Shown here piece after piece: positions 21,801-33,360 of a DNA stretch of 64,000 nt; position 1 is the first letter of the stretch; every line of letters starts with the position of its first letter. The DNA comes from Hemileia vastatrix (taxonomy: Eukaryota; Basidiomycota; Pucciniomycetes; Pucciniales; Zaghouaniaceae). Below the pieces are notes generated by a model. That model did no database searches. It was not told where the DNA came from and saw only the letters and a program-made list of their open reading frames with translations. Location of the stretch: positions 16,990,606-17,054,605 of the forward strand of contig JASXTE010000001.1 of NCBI GenBank assembly GCA_030280995.1. Reading direction: 5' to 3'. The position numbers and the translations under genes were made by a program.

Positions 21801-21929
21801 TCTACACACCCTCATTTCTTTTTTACATTCATGGTTTATTCCTTTTTTGTAAATATTTCCTTTGTAAATTAACATAAGTTTCTGATCCTATCCTTCCCTC
21901 GTGTTCCCACCAATTCCCGTACACCTCAA

Positions 21930-23600
21930 ATCTTCCTTTATCCCTTCCCTTCCACCTTCACTAGAAACCCCACTTCTCAAACTTACCTCGCTCTCCATCT
22001 CTTCATATCCACTCAACACCCCAGCACACCCTTTCAACTTTAATTGATGCCTCACCTTTCAAATCCACCTCGCTTTACTCCCTTTTGCCTCCAATAGAAA
22101 CCCCAACACACCTTTTTAACCAAACTTGATGCCCCAAGCATCAAATCCACCTCTCTCCCTTCCTCTTCACCTCCAATTGACACCTCATCACCCAAAAATT
22201 AGCTTGCCACCCTCTTATGTGCTTCTTTAGTACCTTGAACATATATTTAATTTTCCCACATTAATCAAGATTTGTAAAAAAATTTAATATTGATACAAAC
22301 TATCACATTAACCTTTACTTATAGACATCATTATAAAGAAAAAATATATATTTCAAAATTTTTGAATGTAACAGGGCTGGAATTTTTGTATGCAAGAAAC
22401 TTACAAAAGATTCAGGTCAATAATTTTCTAATATTTTTTGGGAACAAATTTACTTTTTTACTTATTTATGGCATGAATGATAACTCTTGGCCCTTTTGAC
22501 ATTTTTTTGTGGAAGTTTTATACTGGTGTGGCATCTTTTATGTTGGATGCATCACCCAAAAAAGCCTAAAAATTCCTAATTAGGGCCAGAAAAGTGCTGA
22601 AACAGGCAAAAAAAGTATGAAATAATTTTCGGCAAAAAGGCCAAGCATTTATGGTTTTGCCGAATATATAATTGTACAAATTAAAGTGACTGTTTGTCAG
22701 ACTTTTAGTTACTTTTTGGAGATTCTTAATGGTGTGAAATATAATAATTTTTTATTCATTGGTTCATAATTTATTTATTTATTAGCTATTTTCTTCAAAT
22801 AATGTTTATTTTTATTATTTTGGGCTATTAAATCATATATCTTGTCCCATAGACTATTTCAGTTATTGCAAAACAGTTGTCTGTACCATAAACTTATTTT
22901 AATATATTTGTATTACTTTTCTTTATTCATCTCTATAAATTTAATATTACATAATTTAAGATTATCATTTTTTTGTGGAGATGAAGTGAAGAAGAGAATA
23001 TTGGATGTAAAGGTGGAGGGTTTTTGGTTGAAGGCTATGGAGAGGTTGGAGAGTTAATTTTTGTATGATGAGGAAGGGAGCAAGATGGATTTGATGCTTG
23101 GAGCATCAAGTTTGGTTAAAAAGGTGTGTTGGGGTTTCAATTGGAAGCAAATGAGAGGCAAGCGAGGTGGATTTGAGGGGCCAGGCATCAATAAAAATTG
23201 AAAGGGTGTGTTGGGGTGTCTAGTGGAGATGAATGGATGGAGAGTGTGGTGTCTATTGGAGGAAAATGGGAGTAAAGCGAGGTGGATTTAAGGGGTGGGG
23301 CATCAATTAAAGTTGTAAGGGTGTGCTGGGGTGTCTAGTGGAGATGAAGGGATGGAGAGCGAGGTAAGTTTGAGGAGTGGGGTTTCTATTTGAGGCAAAT
23401 GGGAGTAAAGCAACATGGATTAAAGGTATGGGGCATCAATTAAAGTTGAAAGGGTGTTCTGGGGTGTCTAGTGGAGATGAAGAGATGGAGAGCAAGGTAT
23501 GTTTGAGGAGTGGGGTTTCTATTGGAGGTAAATGGGAGGCAAGCAAGGTGGATTTGCAGGGTGTGAAATCAAGTAGAGGTGAAGCAGTGAGGTGGAGTCT
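21930..23600. repeat. inverted arms of a ~155-bp tandem repeat (foldback-like)
   Basis: The right arm (23080-23590) holds about 3.5 direct copies of a ~155-bp unit with GCGAGGTGGATTT, GGGGCATCAATTAAAGTTG, GGTGTCTAGTGGAGATGAAG and GGAGTGGGGTTTCTATT. The left arm (21930-22210) holds about two copies in reverse complement. The middle (22210-22980) is unique AT-rich sequence without a supported gene. Inverted ends made of tandem repeats are the hallmark of Foldback-type elements; whether this is a separate insertion in E1 is inference. Confidence 0.6.
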
Positions 23601-23859
23601 CTTTTAAAGGAGGAAAAAATAAAAATAATACAGCAGTATCCTGGTTAGAGGCAGTAGCTCGTCACATAAAATAGAAAATCTATTTACCATCTACTTCCCA
23701 TCAGATAGGTCTAACACTGCCTCTCAAGTCTGGAGGTTGAGAAAGATCATACCATTTCTGTTCAAAATATGCTATGAAATCATATAATGCTAAATGTTTT
23801 GATTCATAGATTGAAAATATTCTCTTTCTTACCATATAGGGGAGGTTCTGGCCCAGAAT

Positions 23860-24176
23860 TCAAGATTTTTGTGAGAGAGATTGTCTATGGTAAAGAGGAT
23901 TGGACATTTCAATGAAAAAATTTTCAGGGTAGCTGAAAGGATGGGATGAGGGTAGGAGTGCGCAGCAAGGTGGGAAGGCTAGGATATCCAGAGAGTTGTC
24001 CAAGATGTGGTTATGAAATATTGAGGATAAAAATGTCGGATAAGAGGTGAACATTGACACGTAAAGTGTCTAATAACCCAATTATTAGCAAAAATAATTG
24101 CGGAAGATAATTGGGGTATAAGGATTTTTATCCGCAATTAATTTAATTGCTGATCCCTGAACATTGATACCCCCTA
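23860..24176. repeat. E1 right terminal inverted repeat
   Basis: Reverse complement of the left end through the CACATCTTGG unit and part of the 5' flank of the SANT-like gene (CTTGCTGCGCACTC). It also matches E2's right end (38520-38743). It therefore represents the SANT-gene side, not the transposase side. Confidence 0.75.
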
Positions 24177-24300
24177 ATATAAATAAATAAATAAATAATT
24201 ATAAATATAAAACTAACTTATAATGTAATTTAATTAATAAATTAAATTTATATATTAAATAAAACCTTACATATGTTATTAAACAATAATATTGGGCGCT
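24177..24300 (-). other. resumed Gypsy-A leader with primer-binding-like site
   Basis: To the right of E1 the minus strand reads AAAGCGCCCAATATTATTG at 24291-24300 and onward. This compares with GGCGCCCAACGTGG, the primer-binding site of Gypsy-C (58038-58054). It fits the leader of Gypsy-A split by E1, with the 5' LTR ending just to the right. The match is short and the first bases differ. Confidence 0.4.
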
Positions 24301-24308
24301 TTTTTGAT

Positions 24309-25273
24309 TCTTAATTGTGTCATCAAAGTATTAAACAAGTTAAAACACTTATTTAAATATATTATTAATGTTTTATTCTAAAACTTAGTAATCCTGTTAT
24401 AATAAGTATTTTTTTTTAAATTAAATTAATTATTACACTAATAAAAGTAATTAAAATAATTAATTATTTATGTTTTATACTAAATTATTTAATTACATTA
24501 TTTTTGACGTGTTAAAATAAGTTATTTTTCATGTTTCAGTTAAATTGGTTATTATTTAAAAAAAATTATTAGACATGTTTCAAATTAATTAAATTATTCT
24601 CATGTGTCTCAAACTTATTTAACTACTCACTAAATTTATGGTAACTTTTTGGGTTTAAATTGGTGGATATTCGGGCTCTAACTAATGTGTTTTAGTTAAT
24701 GGTGTCATATTTCCCCTTACACTTACTCAAAATCAGCTATTTGTTATTATATTTTTATTATTGTTTGTATATACTTTATTATGACGCTTCAGAGGGCCAC
24801 TTGCCTATATAAAGGCTTTGGGTAACCCCCTGTAGCATCATCACTTATTATACACTCACAATTTAACCATATTTTTAATATAATACATGTATTATTATTT
24901 TTATTAGCACTACAATTCTAATCTAAATTTTATATAAATATCTAAGGTTGCTCTAGTTCTGTTTATAATACTAATTGTGAACCGCTCATTGATACATAAT
25001 TTAAAAAATTTAAATATTATATATTGAACCTCCCATTGTGTCACACCTCAAGCTTTTGTTGTTGCATTTTCCTTATTTCTCACTATAACTTTCTTATGCC
25101 TTTTAAATTTAAATTTTTTATAACTTCTTTATTTCATTTCCTTTCTCTATCCCTTTCTCCTTTTCCTCCTTCTTTTAGAGGACCGGCTTGCAATTTATAT
25201 AAGAGCATTAAAATCTTCTAGACAACTGACTAATCAAGATATTCACATCTCTGTACTTGAACTCAGCCTGACA
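24309..25273. repeat. possible 5' LTR region of Gypsy-A
   Basis: On the minus strand it would begin TGTCAGGCTGAG at 25273 and end AAGAATCA at 24309, consistent with TG..CA and with the TGTCAG start of the Gypsy-A 3' LTR. Beyond those first bases I could not align it to the 3' LTR. There are TATA-like words on both strands (CTATATAAAGGC at 24807, TTATATAAATTG at about 25200 on minus). An alternative is an LTR of another, plus-strand element. Confidence 0.3.
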
Positions 25274-25508
25274 ACAGTTGTGAAATAGTTTTAAAACAAT
25301 TTTTTTTGCGCTTAAGACTCATTTAAGTCTTTACATGCTAAAAACGATTGCTACAAAACTGTTGCGTAATCTTTGTGCCATTGTTTCACCCCAAGATGAA
25401 ACAAAAATTTGTTGCAGTGTTACTTGGTGTGTAGTGTGCACAGTGAATTCTTCTTAGTGTATTTCCCTTCCTACAATATCCCCATCTCATGCATGGAGGA
25501 TATCCTCA

Positions 25509-26368
25509 CACTACGCACCAAGTAAGATACCCCTGATGGGTATATCCAGCATGAGTTGAGGATATTTTAGGGAGTGACATAAGGCCAGAAAAATAAATGT
25601 AAGAAAAGTGCAAAAAAATAAGTGTGAGGAAAGTAAGTGTAAGAAAAATAATTTGCAACCATGAGAATTTTTTTTTTCAAAAAACATTTGTGAAAAAACA
25701 GAAAAAAAAAAAAAATTGAAATAAAAAATCATTTTTTGAGAAAAACAATTTTTTTAAAAAAATATACCCATGGGTGCAAGATATTTTTCTTACATTTATT
25801 TTTCTCACAAATATTTTTACACATATTTTCCTTACACATATTTTTCTTGCAAATATTTTTCTTACACATATTTTTCTATCCTTATGTCCCTCCCGACACT
25901 ACGCATCAAGTAAGATATCCCTGATGGGGATATCCAGCGCGAGTTGGGGATATTGTAGGGAGGGACATAAGAATAGAAAAATATGTGTAAGAAAAATATG
26001 TTCAAGAAAAATATGTGTAAGGAAAATATGTGCAAAAAAAATATGTGAGAAAAATAAGTGTAAGAAAAATATCTTGCAACAATGGGAAATTTTGTTTTTT
26101 AATTTTTTTTTCTATAAAAAAATGATTATTTATTTTATTTTTTTATTTATTTCTGTTTTTTCACAATTTTTTTTTTTGAAAAAAAAAATTCTCATGGTCG
26201 CAAATGATTTTTCATACACTTACTTTTCTTGCGCTTACTTTTATTACATTTAATTCTCCGACCTTGTGTCCCTCTCTAAAATATCCCTAGCTCGCGCTGG
26301 ATATCCCCATCAGGGATTACTTACTTGGTGCGTAGTGTCATCGGGGGTATCTTACATGGTGCTTAGTG
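25509..26368. mobile_element. nested CACTA-end foldback MITEs
   Basis: Inner unit 25897-26337 (441 bp) starts CACTACGCATCAAGTAAGAT and ends with the reverse complement (TTACTTGGTGCGTAGTG). Its arms of more than 75 bp (GATATCCAGCGCGAG, GGGAGGGACATAAG) continue into TATGTGTAAGAAAAA repeats, so almost the whole unit folds back. The outer unit starts CACTACGCACCAAGTAAGAT at 25509 and appears to end GGTGCTTAGTG at 26368; the inner unit interrupts its right arm. A third truncated arm lies at 25474-25508. Ends share CACTACGCA with family M1-M3. No coding capacity. Confidence 0.7.
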
Positions 26369-26369
26369 G

Positions 26370-27128
26370 GTATAAGCTGAAAAAACAACTGACAAGATCA
26401 CTGCGGGAAAAAATCAGCTAATGTAGCGGGCCAGTTTTTGAAATTGTTAGATACCTAGAATATTCAGGTAATTGGATGATAAGTCACAAATATGTAAGCC
26501 CATATGGAAACTCATTATTAGTCAACCTCTCTAAACTAAACGGATAAAAGGCAACATTTTTGTCCTCTTTCCTCAAGGTCCTCGAAATTTTTGAACGAGT
26601 GTATCTTTTTGCTTCCAATCTAACCTTGGAGTTCCGAAAGTATAGAATTTGTCTAAGGTATAATATTTCTTTTCATACTTTTTCATATCAGTCTTTCTTG
26701 ATGATATGGAAACAATTGTTATTTAGGCATATTTTTTTCAGTCACCCTTCATTACGAATCTTTTCATGAAGTGCTGCAAAAATTTCCTTTGAACCAAGGT
26801 ATAATATTTCGCTTACCAAATCAGCAAACCCAATTATTATTCTTATTTCCATTGAAATTGACAATGTTTATATTAGATTGTTTATTTTCACTACCTTGAT
26901 TACTGTTGTGAAATATATTGGAAGAATCACACTTCATATTTTCTTGCTTCGCACACTCCGAGTTTCCATATTCATCAGTTATTAAAGCTCTCAATCTTAC
27001 CCGGCTTATCACGCAAATATATTTGGAGGTGAGATACAACTTTCATCATCACACTTACTTCAAACCCTCATCATGCTATATTTTCTATATCACGCACACA
27101 CATATATATATATTGAAGGTTCGAAAAC
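26370..27128. other. upstream region of the secreted-protein gene
   Basis: Less repetitive sequence with several short unremarkable ORFs. Just before the ATG at 27129 there is an AT-rich TATATATATA run (27101-27112) that could serve as the core promoter. I do not recognise any other gene here. Confidence 0.3.
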
Positions 27129-27470
27129 ATGAGGATATTTTTAATGGTCACCCTAGGATTATTATTTCTTGGTTACTCAAAGCAAGAGGTGAAAATTCAC
27201 TTATTATTGGATTGTACTGGCTTGAAAGTGGGCTCACAGGTGGTTCCACGACAGAAATCTAACTTTGAATCTCGTTGTATCCCGGTATATAAAGCAGCCC
27301 GATCAGCTTACATGGATCTTGATCCAGAGTTTAAAGGAGCTTGGCAGATTCTAGTACACTTGGACGACTCCTGCAATCAGAAAGTGCCTAACCCTACTCT
27401 TTCATCCAAAGGAAAGTGTCTCAGTTTTATGGCAGGCAGGTCATTTAAGATAAAATGTCACCCAACATGA
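27129..27470 (+). CDS. small secreted cysteine-containing protein (candidate effector)
   Basis: 113 aa, complete from ATG to TGA in one exon. Residues 1-19 (MRIFLMVTLGLLFLGYSKQ) are a textbook signal peptide: short, one Arg, then a Leu-rich core. The mature part (~94 aa) has five cysteines at 29, 50, 82, 97 and 110, no transmembrane segment and a basic C-terminus (GRSFKIKC). I recognise no family. Size, signal peptide and cysteines fit the small secreted proteins that rust fungi make in large numbers, some of them effectors delivered to the host plant; that role is inference. The ORF is richer in G+C than its flanks and contains no transposon motif, so it is the best host-gene candidate in the window. 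Its neighbours are MITEs and a Gypsy remnant. Confidence 0.6.
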   Translation: MRIFLMVTLGLLFLGYSKQEVKIHLLLDCTGLKVGSQVVPRQKSNFESRCIPVYKAARSAYMDLDPEFKGAWQILVHLDDSCNQKVPNPTLSSKGKCLSFMAGRSFKIKCHPT

Positions 27471-27479
27471 TATTGGGAT

Positions 27480-28009
27480 ATGCTGTGGGTGATTTCTCGC
27501 TTAATAGCGGTACTCCTAGCCCTCGATACCATTCTTTTTTGGAGAACCCAATGGTTAAATTGAAAAAACATACTAGTCAAAAAGAAGACGTTATTGATTA
27601 GTGTCCAATTTCAAACATGAAGTAAATAATTTTTTTTTAACCTGTAGAGGCCCTTGGATACATTGTGTCACTACTAGGCACTATAAATATCATTAAATGT
27701 TATTGGAAAAAAAATGTTGCACCATTGAATTGCCGGGAGCCAGCCAATCCTCATACCAGTTTGCCATTTTTATGAACTGAATACACTGTTCACAAAGACC
27801 AGTAACTCAAATATGTTAAAGTTCCAACAATTATGAATTTTAAAAGGTCCTCTTCCAAACTCTCTGTCTGAAATGTGGAAAACACACATTTGAGTTTTGC
27901 AAAGTGTAAGAAACATGAATGTGTATTTTAGACAAAGCTGAAGATACCATCCAGCAATAGATCCACTTTTTCAAGCCCTGAAATTCCACCAGCTAGCCTA
28001 GCAATCTCA
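27480..28009. other. interval without a supported gene
   Basis: Downstream of the secreted-protein gene. No ORF of note. It may contain further decayed pol of Gypsy-D on the minus strand, but I could not identify RT motifs. Confidence 0.3.
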
Positions 28010-29776
28010 CACCCATACTCCTCCATCTTCAAATGGTGGTAAGAACTCCAAATGGGCTTCAGGGATCATTTCCTTGAGGATTTTTGTTGGCTTTGAGGAC
28101 TGGGCCTTGGCTGCAATCTTAGTGGATATGTTCCATGCTGTTGCATTGCATTCCAGTTCTTCCTCTTACTCTAGTGCGCCCTCCAATTCCTGAAACTTAG
28201 CATTAATAGAAAGTGTCAGTTCTTTTGGCAAATCTACTGATGATAATAAAACACCAGGAGAATTTCTGAGAGGGGCCCCTGACCCCTGAGGGGGCCAGGG
28301 GGCGAATGCTTTCTCTGGCTTTTCCATTTTTTCATCCTGTGCCTCACCTAACACCTGCATACCCTTTCCTTCCAATAAATCTGCAAGTTATATCACTCCA
28401 GCCATGTCATCCTCTGGACCATGTCATACTGGTCCTTCAGATTTGTCTCATATGCCTTGCACTGAGACTCCCTTCCATCACACCAGAGCCTGAAAAAGAC
28501 CTTTTATTTTACCTCTCCTTCCCTGCCAGGCAATCCATCAAACATAATTAGGCATCTGGGGTTGTCCAATTTTTCTTTTTTCTTTTTATTCCTCTGTTGA
28601 GACTTGCTGTAAATAAAACAGTCTGTGGCCCCAAAATCCAGAAGGGCTTGTATTTTTGTTGTGGTGTCAAGAGTCATTAAAGGCAATTTTAGTATAATAC
28701 AATTATCATTTACATCAATCAGCTTACATGCTGATAACTCCTCTACTATATCTGCCTTATCCTTTCCCTCTAGTCTGCTTGAGGAGGGAAAAACTTTCCC
28801 TCCTGAGCATTGCCTTTTACCTGTGCCTTTCCTGTGCTATCCTCCACTTCACTAACCATTAAATTCCCTATACACTCTTGTACCAGATCACCACTGCTTC
28901 CACATCTGAGGCAAAGTCCTTTTCTCATATTCCTTTGGTATTCTTTATCAGATAAACTTATTCTCCCACTAGGGCAACATTCATTTACTGCATCAATATT
29001 GATGGAATTTTGATCCCAAGTTCCAGATCCACTTGCATAGTTGTGCCAGTAGCAAGTGCCACTAGCCCCATCCATTCACTGGTGTGTGAACTCATTATTG
29101 ACTTGGATGGGCAGCACCATAAGTTCCTGGAGAGAGGTGGGATGCAGATGACTGATTAAGACATTCCTAATTTTTTTCAAGAGCCCATTTCTGAAGTGAA
29201 AAATTAGTTCTCCTTCTCCTCATGTTGAAACATAGCTGGAATGGCCCCAGAATTCCAAAAAATACTTGGCAACAGAGTGTTTCTGCTGTAACTGGTTGAA
29301 CACATTCTCCGAGGTTGTGGCAACATCAGGGCCACCAAAGGCTAATTCAAATGCCTTCATGAACTGAAAGAAAGTTGTTTCTAACTTTCCATTTCCAAAG
29401 ATTTCCTTTGTATATAGCCTTTCTCTGTGTGTTGCCTCATCTGTGAGGTAAGAGATTGTGAATCCAGTTTTTGATTGCTCCTTTGGAAACTGATCACTTC
29501 TGAGCAGGACAGAAAGGTTCAACTGAAATGCATAATGATCTGCACAGGGGCCCCATTTTACCATCAAAGATTTCTGGGACTGCAATATTTAGGCCTTTCA
29601 CAGTTAGTGCTGGTGTGGTGGGAAGTACCTGTGCTTTGGCTTTGGAAGCATCCAATTCTGCTCGGGTTGGGCCACATTATGAGAAATTTTCCTCAATTAA
29701 ACACTCCATGATTCTGGTGTTCTATTCTTGAATTGTAGCAAGAAGTGCTGAATCAGGTTGACCTGAGGGGCTCATA
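28010..29776 (-). mobile_element. Gypsy-D: gag-protease remnant of a Ty3/Gypsy element
   Basis: Minus strand. 29776 begins MSPSGQPDSALLATIQE, then ALTVKGLNIAVPEIFDG. 29585-29220 is the gag capsid region (FFQFMKAFELAFGGPD ... ENVFNQLQQKHSVAKYFLEF). A CCHC knuckle LCLRCGSSGDLVQEC follows, its His replaced by Asp. The protease box ALLDFGATDCFIY (28640) has Ser to Phe in DSG. The N-terminal RT linker AKAQSSKPTKILKEMIPEAH ends the readable part. RT proper, RNase H and integrase are absent, so it is 3'-truncated. Unlike Gypsy-A, B and C it has the LxxLxQxxSVxxY gag signature of another Ty3 lineage. Confidence 0.7.
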
Positions 29777-32284
29777 ATCCTTTTGTAGTGTTCCAGTGAG
29801 GGATTGGAAAAAATGTTAGGAACTAGGAGGACAGAATACTACTAGCGCTGATTCTAGCCTAAGAAGGGACTGACTATGCTACTTAAGCAGTGAGACTAAC
29901 TATACTGAACATTTTGGGGCTACCAAAAGTAAGGGTTATAACTATGAGAGACTAAGAAGTAACTAGATTAATATGCAAGTTGTCTGATGAGGAGCGCTCC
30001 AAAGTGCTTGCGTCTTATGACCCAGTGATGCCATATCCCTTCTTCTGCTGTAGAAATAAAGAGTTCTATCATACTAAGCTATAGACACAATTCCAAGATG
30101 GGTTGGTTGTCCTATCAAAAACTAATTTAAGAAAGAAGAGCCTGCCACTCTAATTTTAAAGACAGTGTAAACATGCTGTAAGTGTGGTGATGGAGAAAAG
30201 AAGAGTAGAGAGAATTTTCTATAAGAGACTTTTTTTAAAGAAAAGAAATAACATGTTTAAGAATAATTAATCTACTGAAAGCTAGATCTATTATCAGTAA
30301 GCACTAGTATTCTCAGTCTCTTCCACTTTGAGCACTATCTCTAATACTATTCTTATTGTAGTAACAAAATAACTCTACAGCGCTTTTTCTGGCTATTTAC
30401 ACCTGCTTATGCACACAAAAATATAAAATATCTATGTTTCTTTTTATTTTTCTATAATACTTTTATATTCACACAAAAATTTTCTAGTCTAAATATTCTA
30501 CACACTTTCTAAAGAGTGAGTTCTCTTATATATATATATAAACTGTATAACTAGCACCACTTCCATATGCCTTCTTCCCCTACTTGATTTCCAACATAAA
30601 TTCAATTCTAAACCAAGTTTACCAAAAGGTAACTAAGTATTTTAATAATATAAGTATAAACATCAGCATAAGTCAGGCTCTAATAGTTCTTGAAACATCT
30701 ATTCAAGGACAACTATTAGTGCCTGGTGCTCCACCTTTCTGTAAATACCCTATACTTCTTGAGATTCCTAACTACATAATAAGTACTGTACTTCCTTCCA
30801 TACTTATTATAACATCCTTCTCTTTCCGTTTGAGTATCCACTAATTTTGAAAACCTACCTGCTAAGTACCCTCCCTTATTTATAGTCTTACTTGTATTTC
30901 TTTATTTTTGAGCACTTATTTTTGACTTTACTGTTAATCACCTGTTTTTCAAGTTCCGTGTATAAGAACTCCTACAGGTTCCTATTAGAAATGTGTATTT
31001 TGTAGCCCACTTTTAAGTGCTGTTGCATTCATCTAAGTGTGAAACCTATTCCCTTGCTTGATGCTTCCTCCAAGGTCTATACTATTCCTTTAGCCCTAGC
31101 CATATTTTCTTCAAGTAAATTCCAACTCTTTTCCTATAGTCTAGTATACACTTCATTATAAGTTTTTTATCTGTGATCTATATTTCTATACTTTACTAAG
31201 AAACTGTGCGCAGAGAGTAAAGTATTTATGTGCTTCTGAAAACCCTTTTTGTTGCGTTTTTGTAACCATCCTTCTTAAGATCCCCTATGTTTTACTTTCT
31301 TCCAATTTCCACATTGCTGTGTTACTGCAAGATGTGTAACACACAACCACTTATCATGCATAGCACCCATAGCACCCCCCTCCTTACCCCTCAAACTAAA
31401 TCCTAACAGGAAATAACTAATTTCTTCAAATCATGGATGGATTTTCCTAATTTTTATTCACCTACTTCCTCAAATTAAAGTCAGTTACCTCATATCTCTT
31501 TAAGAAGTTTGAAACTAGAGTTGAACAATCTTCATTATAAATATTAAAGTTGTTATTACTTACAATGGGAGAAGATTCTAAACCCATAATATCTCTTCTC
31601 ATTATGCTACTAAAGGAACCCAACATTTTCTCACTTCTCGCTACACTCCTCAAAAAAATTCTATAGCAGAAAGAGGAAACAGATCATTTTTCAAGAAAGC
31701 TATTTGCATAATGTAGGACTCATACTTATGTGGAAAATGCTAGTCTGAGGCCATTTCTAAAGCTACTTATTTGTTAAACTGTAAACCCTCAAACAAAAAT
31801 AGTTAATAAAATATTGAATTAATGAGTAAAGTAATTAAAAAAGAAAGATGAAAGAAGAATAGAGTAGAAAAATAAGAGTTCAGAGATGAGTACAGAAACA
31901 GAGTTTCAGGAAGATAAGGAAGCAGGAACAGCATTCAGGTAAATAAAGATGCAGGAAAATAAGAAAGCAGGAACAACATGCAGAGAGATAAAGACCTAGG
32001 AATAAATTCAGGAATATGAATGCAAGAAGATAATAAGCTAAGGGTACAGAAAAATTAAATTCAGTGATGATTAAACTCAGAGAATTAAACACATGTAAAT
32101 AGTATGAATGAAATAAGATATAAAGAGGTAATTTCCCCTATAAATCTCCATCTTCTTTTACCACAAAAAAAACTGAAAATTTTAGTATTCTAAAGTTACT
32201 GCTGTTTTAGTCTCTTAGTCTTGATAATTAAATATCATTACAGATGTATTGAGTGACATCCACTGCATATGGGAATATATTTAT
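29777..32284. other. interval without a supported gene; probable Gypsy-D leader/LTR sequence
   Basis: No protein I recognise. Upstream of the Gypsy-D gag start one expects its leader and 5' LTR. A candidate LTR outer edge is the palindromic TGTGTTACACATCTTGCAG region near 31337 on the minus strand. From 31880 to 32060 there are about four imperfect repeats of GGAAGATAAGGAAGCAGGAA-like units. A 63-codon minus ORF (31462-31653) is unsupported. Confidence 0.3.
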
Positions 32285-32634
32285 TAGGGGGTATCAAAGT
32301 TGACCGATCCGCAATTAGGGATCAGGAATTATTTTTCCTGGGATCAGACATTATTAATTTCAGAAGATTCTTATCCACAATAATGCATTATCCCACCTCT
32401 TATACCCCAATTTCTATTCCTAATTCCTGACCCCAAAATCATCACATCCATGATGGATTTTTAAGAAAGTCACATGACTTATAATTGCTGATGCCATCCT
32501 CAAGTCTTTCCTCACTCTATGCTACTTAATTTTGGTGGTGAACACTTAAAGTTTTTTTCTATCTACACACCCCATCTGCGCATTTGGTGGTGAATTCCCA
32601 CTTCCCTCATCACATAAGCCTTCCACCAACAACT

Positions 32635-33360
32635 ATGAAACACCTCTCTACTAGGAAGCTACTTCACTCAACTATGAATGCTATCGCTTTACTATTAGTT
32701 CTTTACTATAAAACAGAATCTGATTTGGAAGATGCTTTAACCTATATGTATTTTCTTTTAAAAAAGCGTTACATAAACCCAAGGGGGCCAAATCTTCATC
32801 ATAATCCCAGATATGATCTCCGCTCCATTCTCAACATTGCTCATCTATACTTCACTCAAGTATTTTGAACTTCTCCAGATTCTTTCTTCTAAATTTATCA
32901 ACTCATCCCCAAACATCCTATCTTTCATTACAATTCTCACAATAAACAGTGTGATCCTGCTATTCAACTTGCTGTTGAACTATGTCACTTTGGCTTAAAT
33001 GGAAATGGTGCTGCTGTAAGAGGTTTGGAAAATCTCTTTACCATAGAATATGAGACGGAGATATTATACACCAAGCGCTGTATGATTTCCATCCTTTTCC
33101 TCAAGTCTCAACACTTGCTTGGTTAACTCCACAACAGACACTTGAATCCTTGCAAGTAATGCAAGCTGAAGGGTTCCCTGGCTGTGTAGGATCTGTTGAT
33201 GGCAGGAATATACCTTTGTGTCAAAAGCATGCTCATTATGGTAACCATTATTTTGATCACAAAAAAAGGTTTCTTCAAAATGTTCTCCAATTCCTCATCT
33301 TTCATAAACTGACTTTTTATCCTCTTTCTAGATACTCTATTACTGTTCAACTTGTAGCAA
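32635..33360 (+). pseudogene. truncated PIF/Harbinger transposase of E2
   Basis: Starts MKHLSTRKLLHSTMNAIALL as in E1 and aligns through NSFFKLYQLI-like, AIQLAVELCHFGLNGNGAAV, and QAEGFPGCVGSVDGRNIPL (first Asp present) to YFDHKKR and RYSITVQLVA. It then stops abruptly at a GGGGGGGGCC tract at 33361. The second Asp and the catalytic Glu are missing. Frameshifts occur near 32866 and 33120. The intron position after HKKR is conserved. Confidence 0.8.

Larger units (their letters stand above)
14462..24176. mobile_element. E1: PIF/Harbinger-like DNA transposon carrying a TET-like gene
   Basis: Bounded by long inverted repeats (~230 bp). Left end TAGGGGGTATCAATGTTCAG at 14462; right end the exact reverse complement ending CCCCCTA at 24176. 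Contents: SANT-like gene (+), minisatellite, TET-like dioxygenase (-), GC-rich inverted minisatellite, transposase (-), an internal palindrome, and inverted tandem arms. Both ends are copies of the SANT-gene-side end of E2, so the right third (about 21600-24176) looks like a duplication or second insertion. It sits in the Gypsy-A leader. TA flanks both ends but no longer duplication is found. Confidence 0.75.

Noticed and set aside
14462..24176. Standard 3-bp TTA duplication for E1-E3 as in classical PIF elements
   Set aside because: The left flanks read TTA but the right flanks are TAA, TAT and TAA. Only TA is common to all ends, and E2's TTAT on both sides may be chance.
25736..26253. ORFs with repeated IFLTHIFL / KICVRKI patterns
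   Set aside because: They are translations of the hairpin MITE's ATTTTTCTTACACAT repeats and read in both directions.
28306..29731. Plus-strand ORFs opposite Gypsy-D
   Set aside because: The minus strand carries the gag, zinc-knuckle and protease motifs; the plus frames are shadows.
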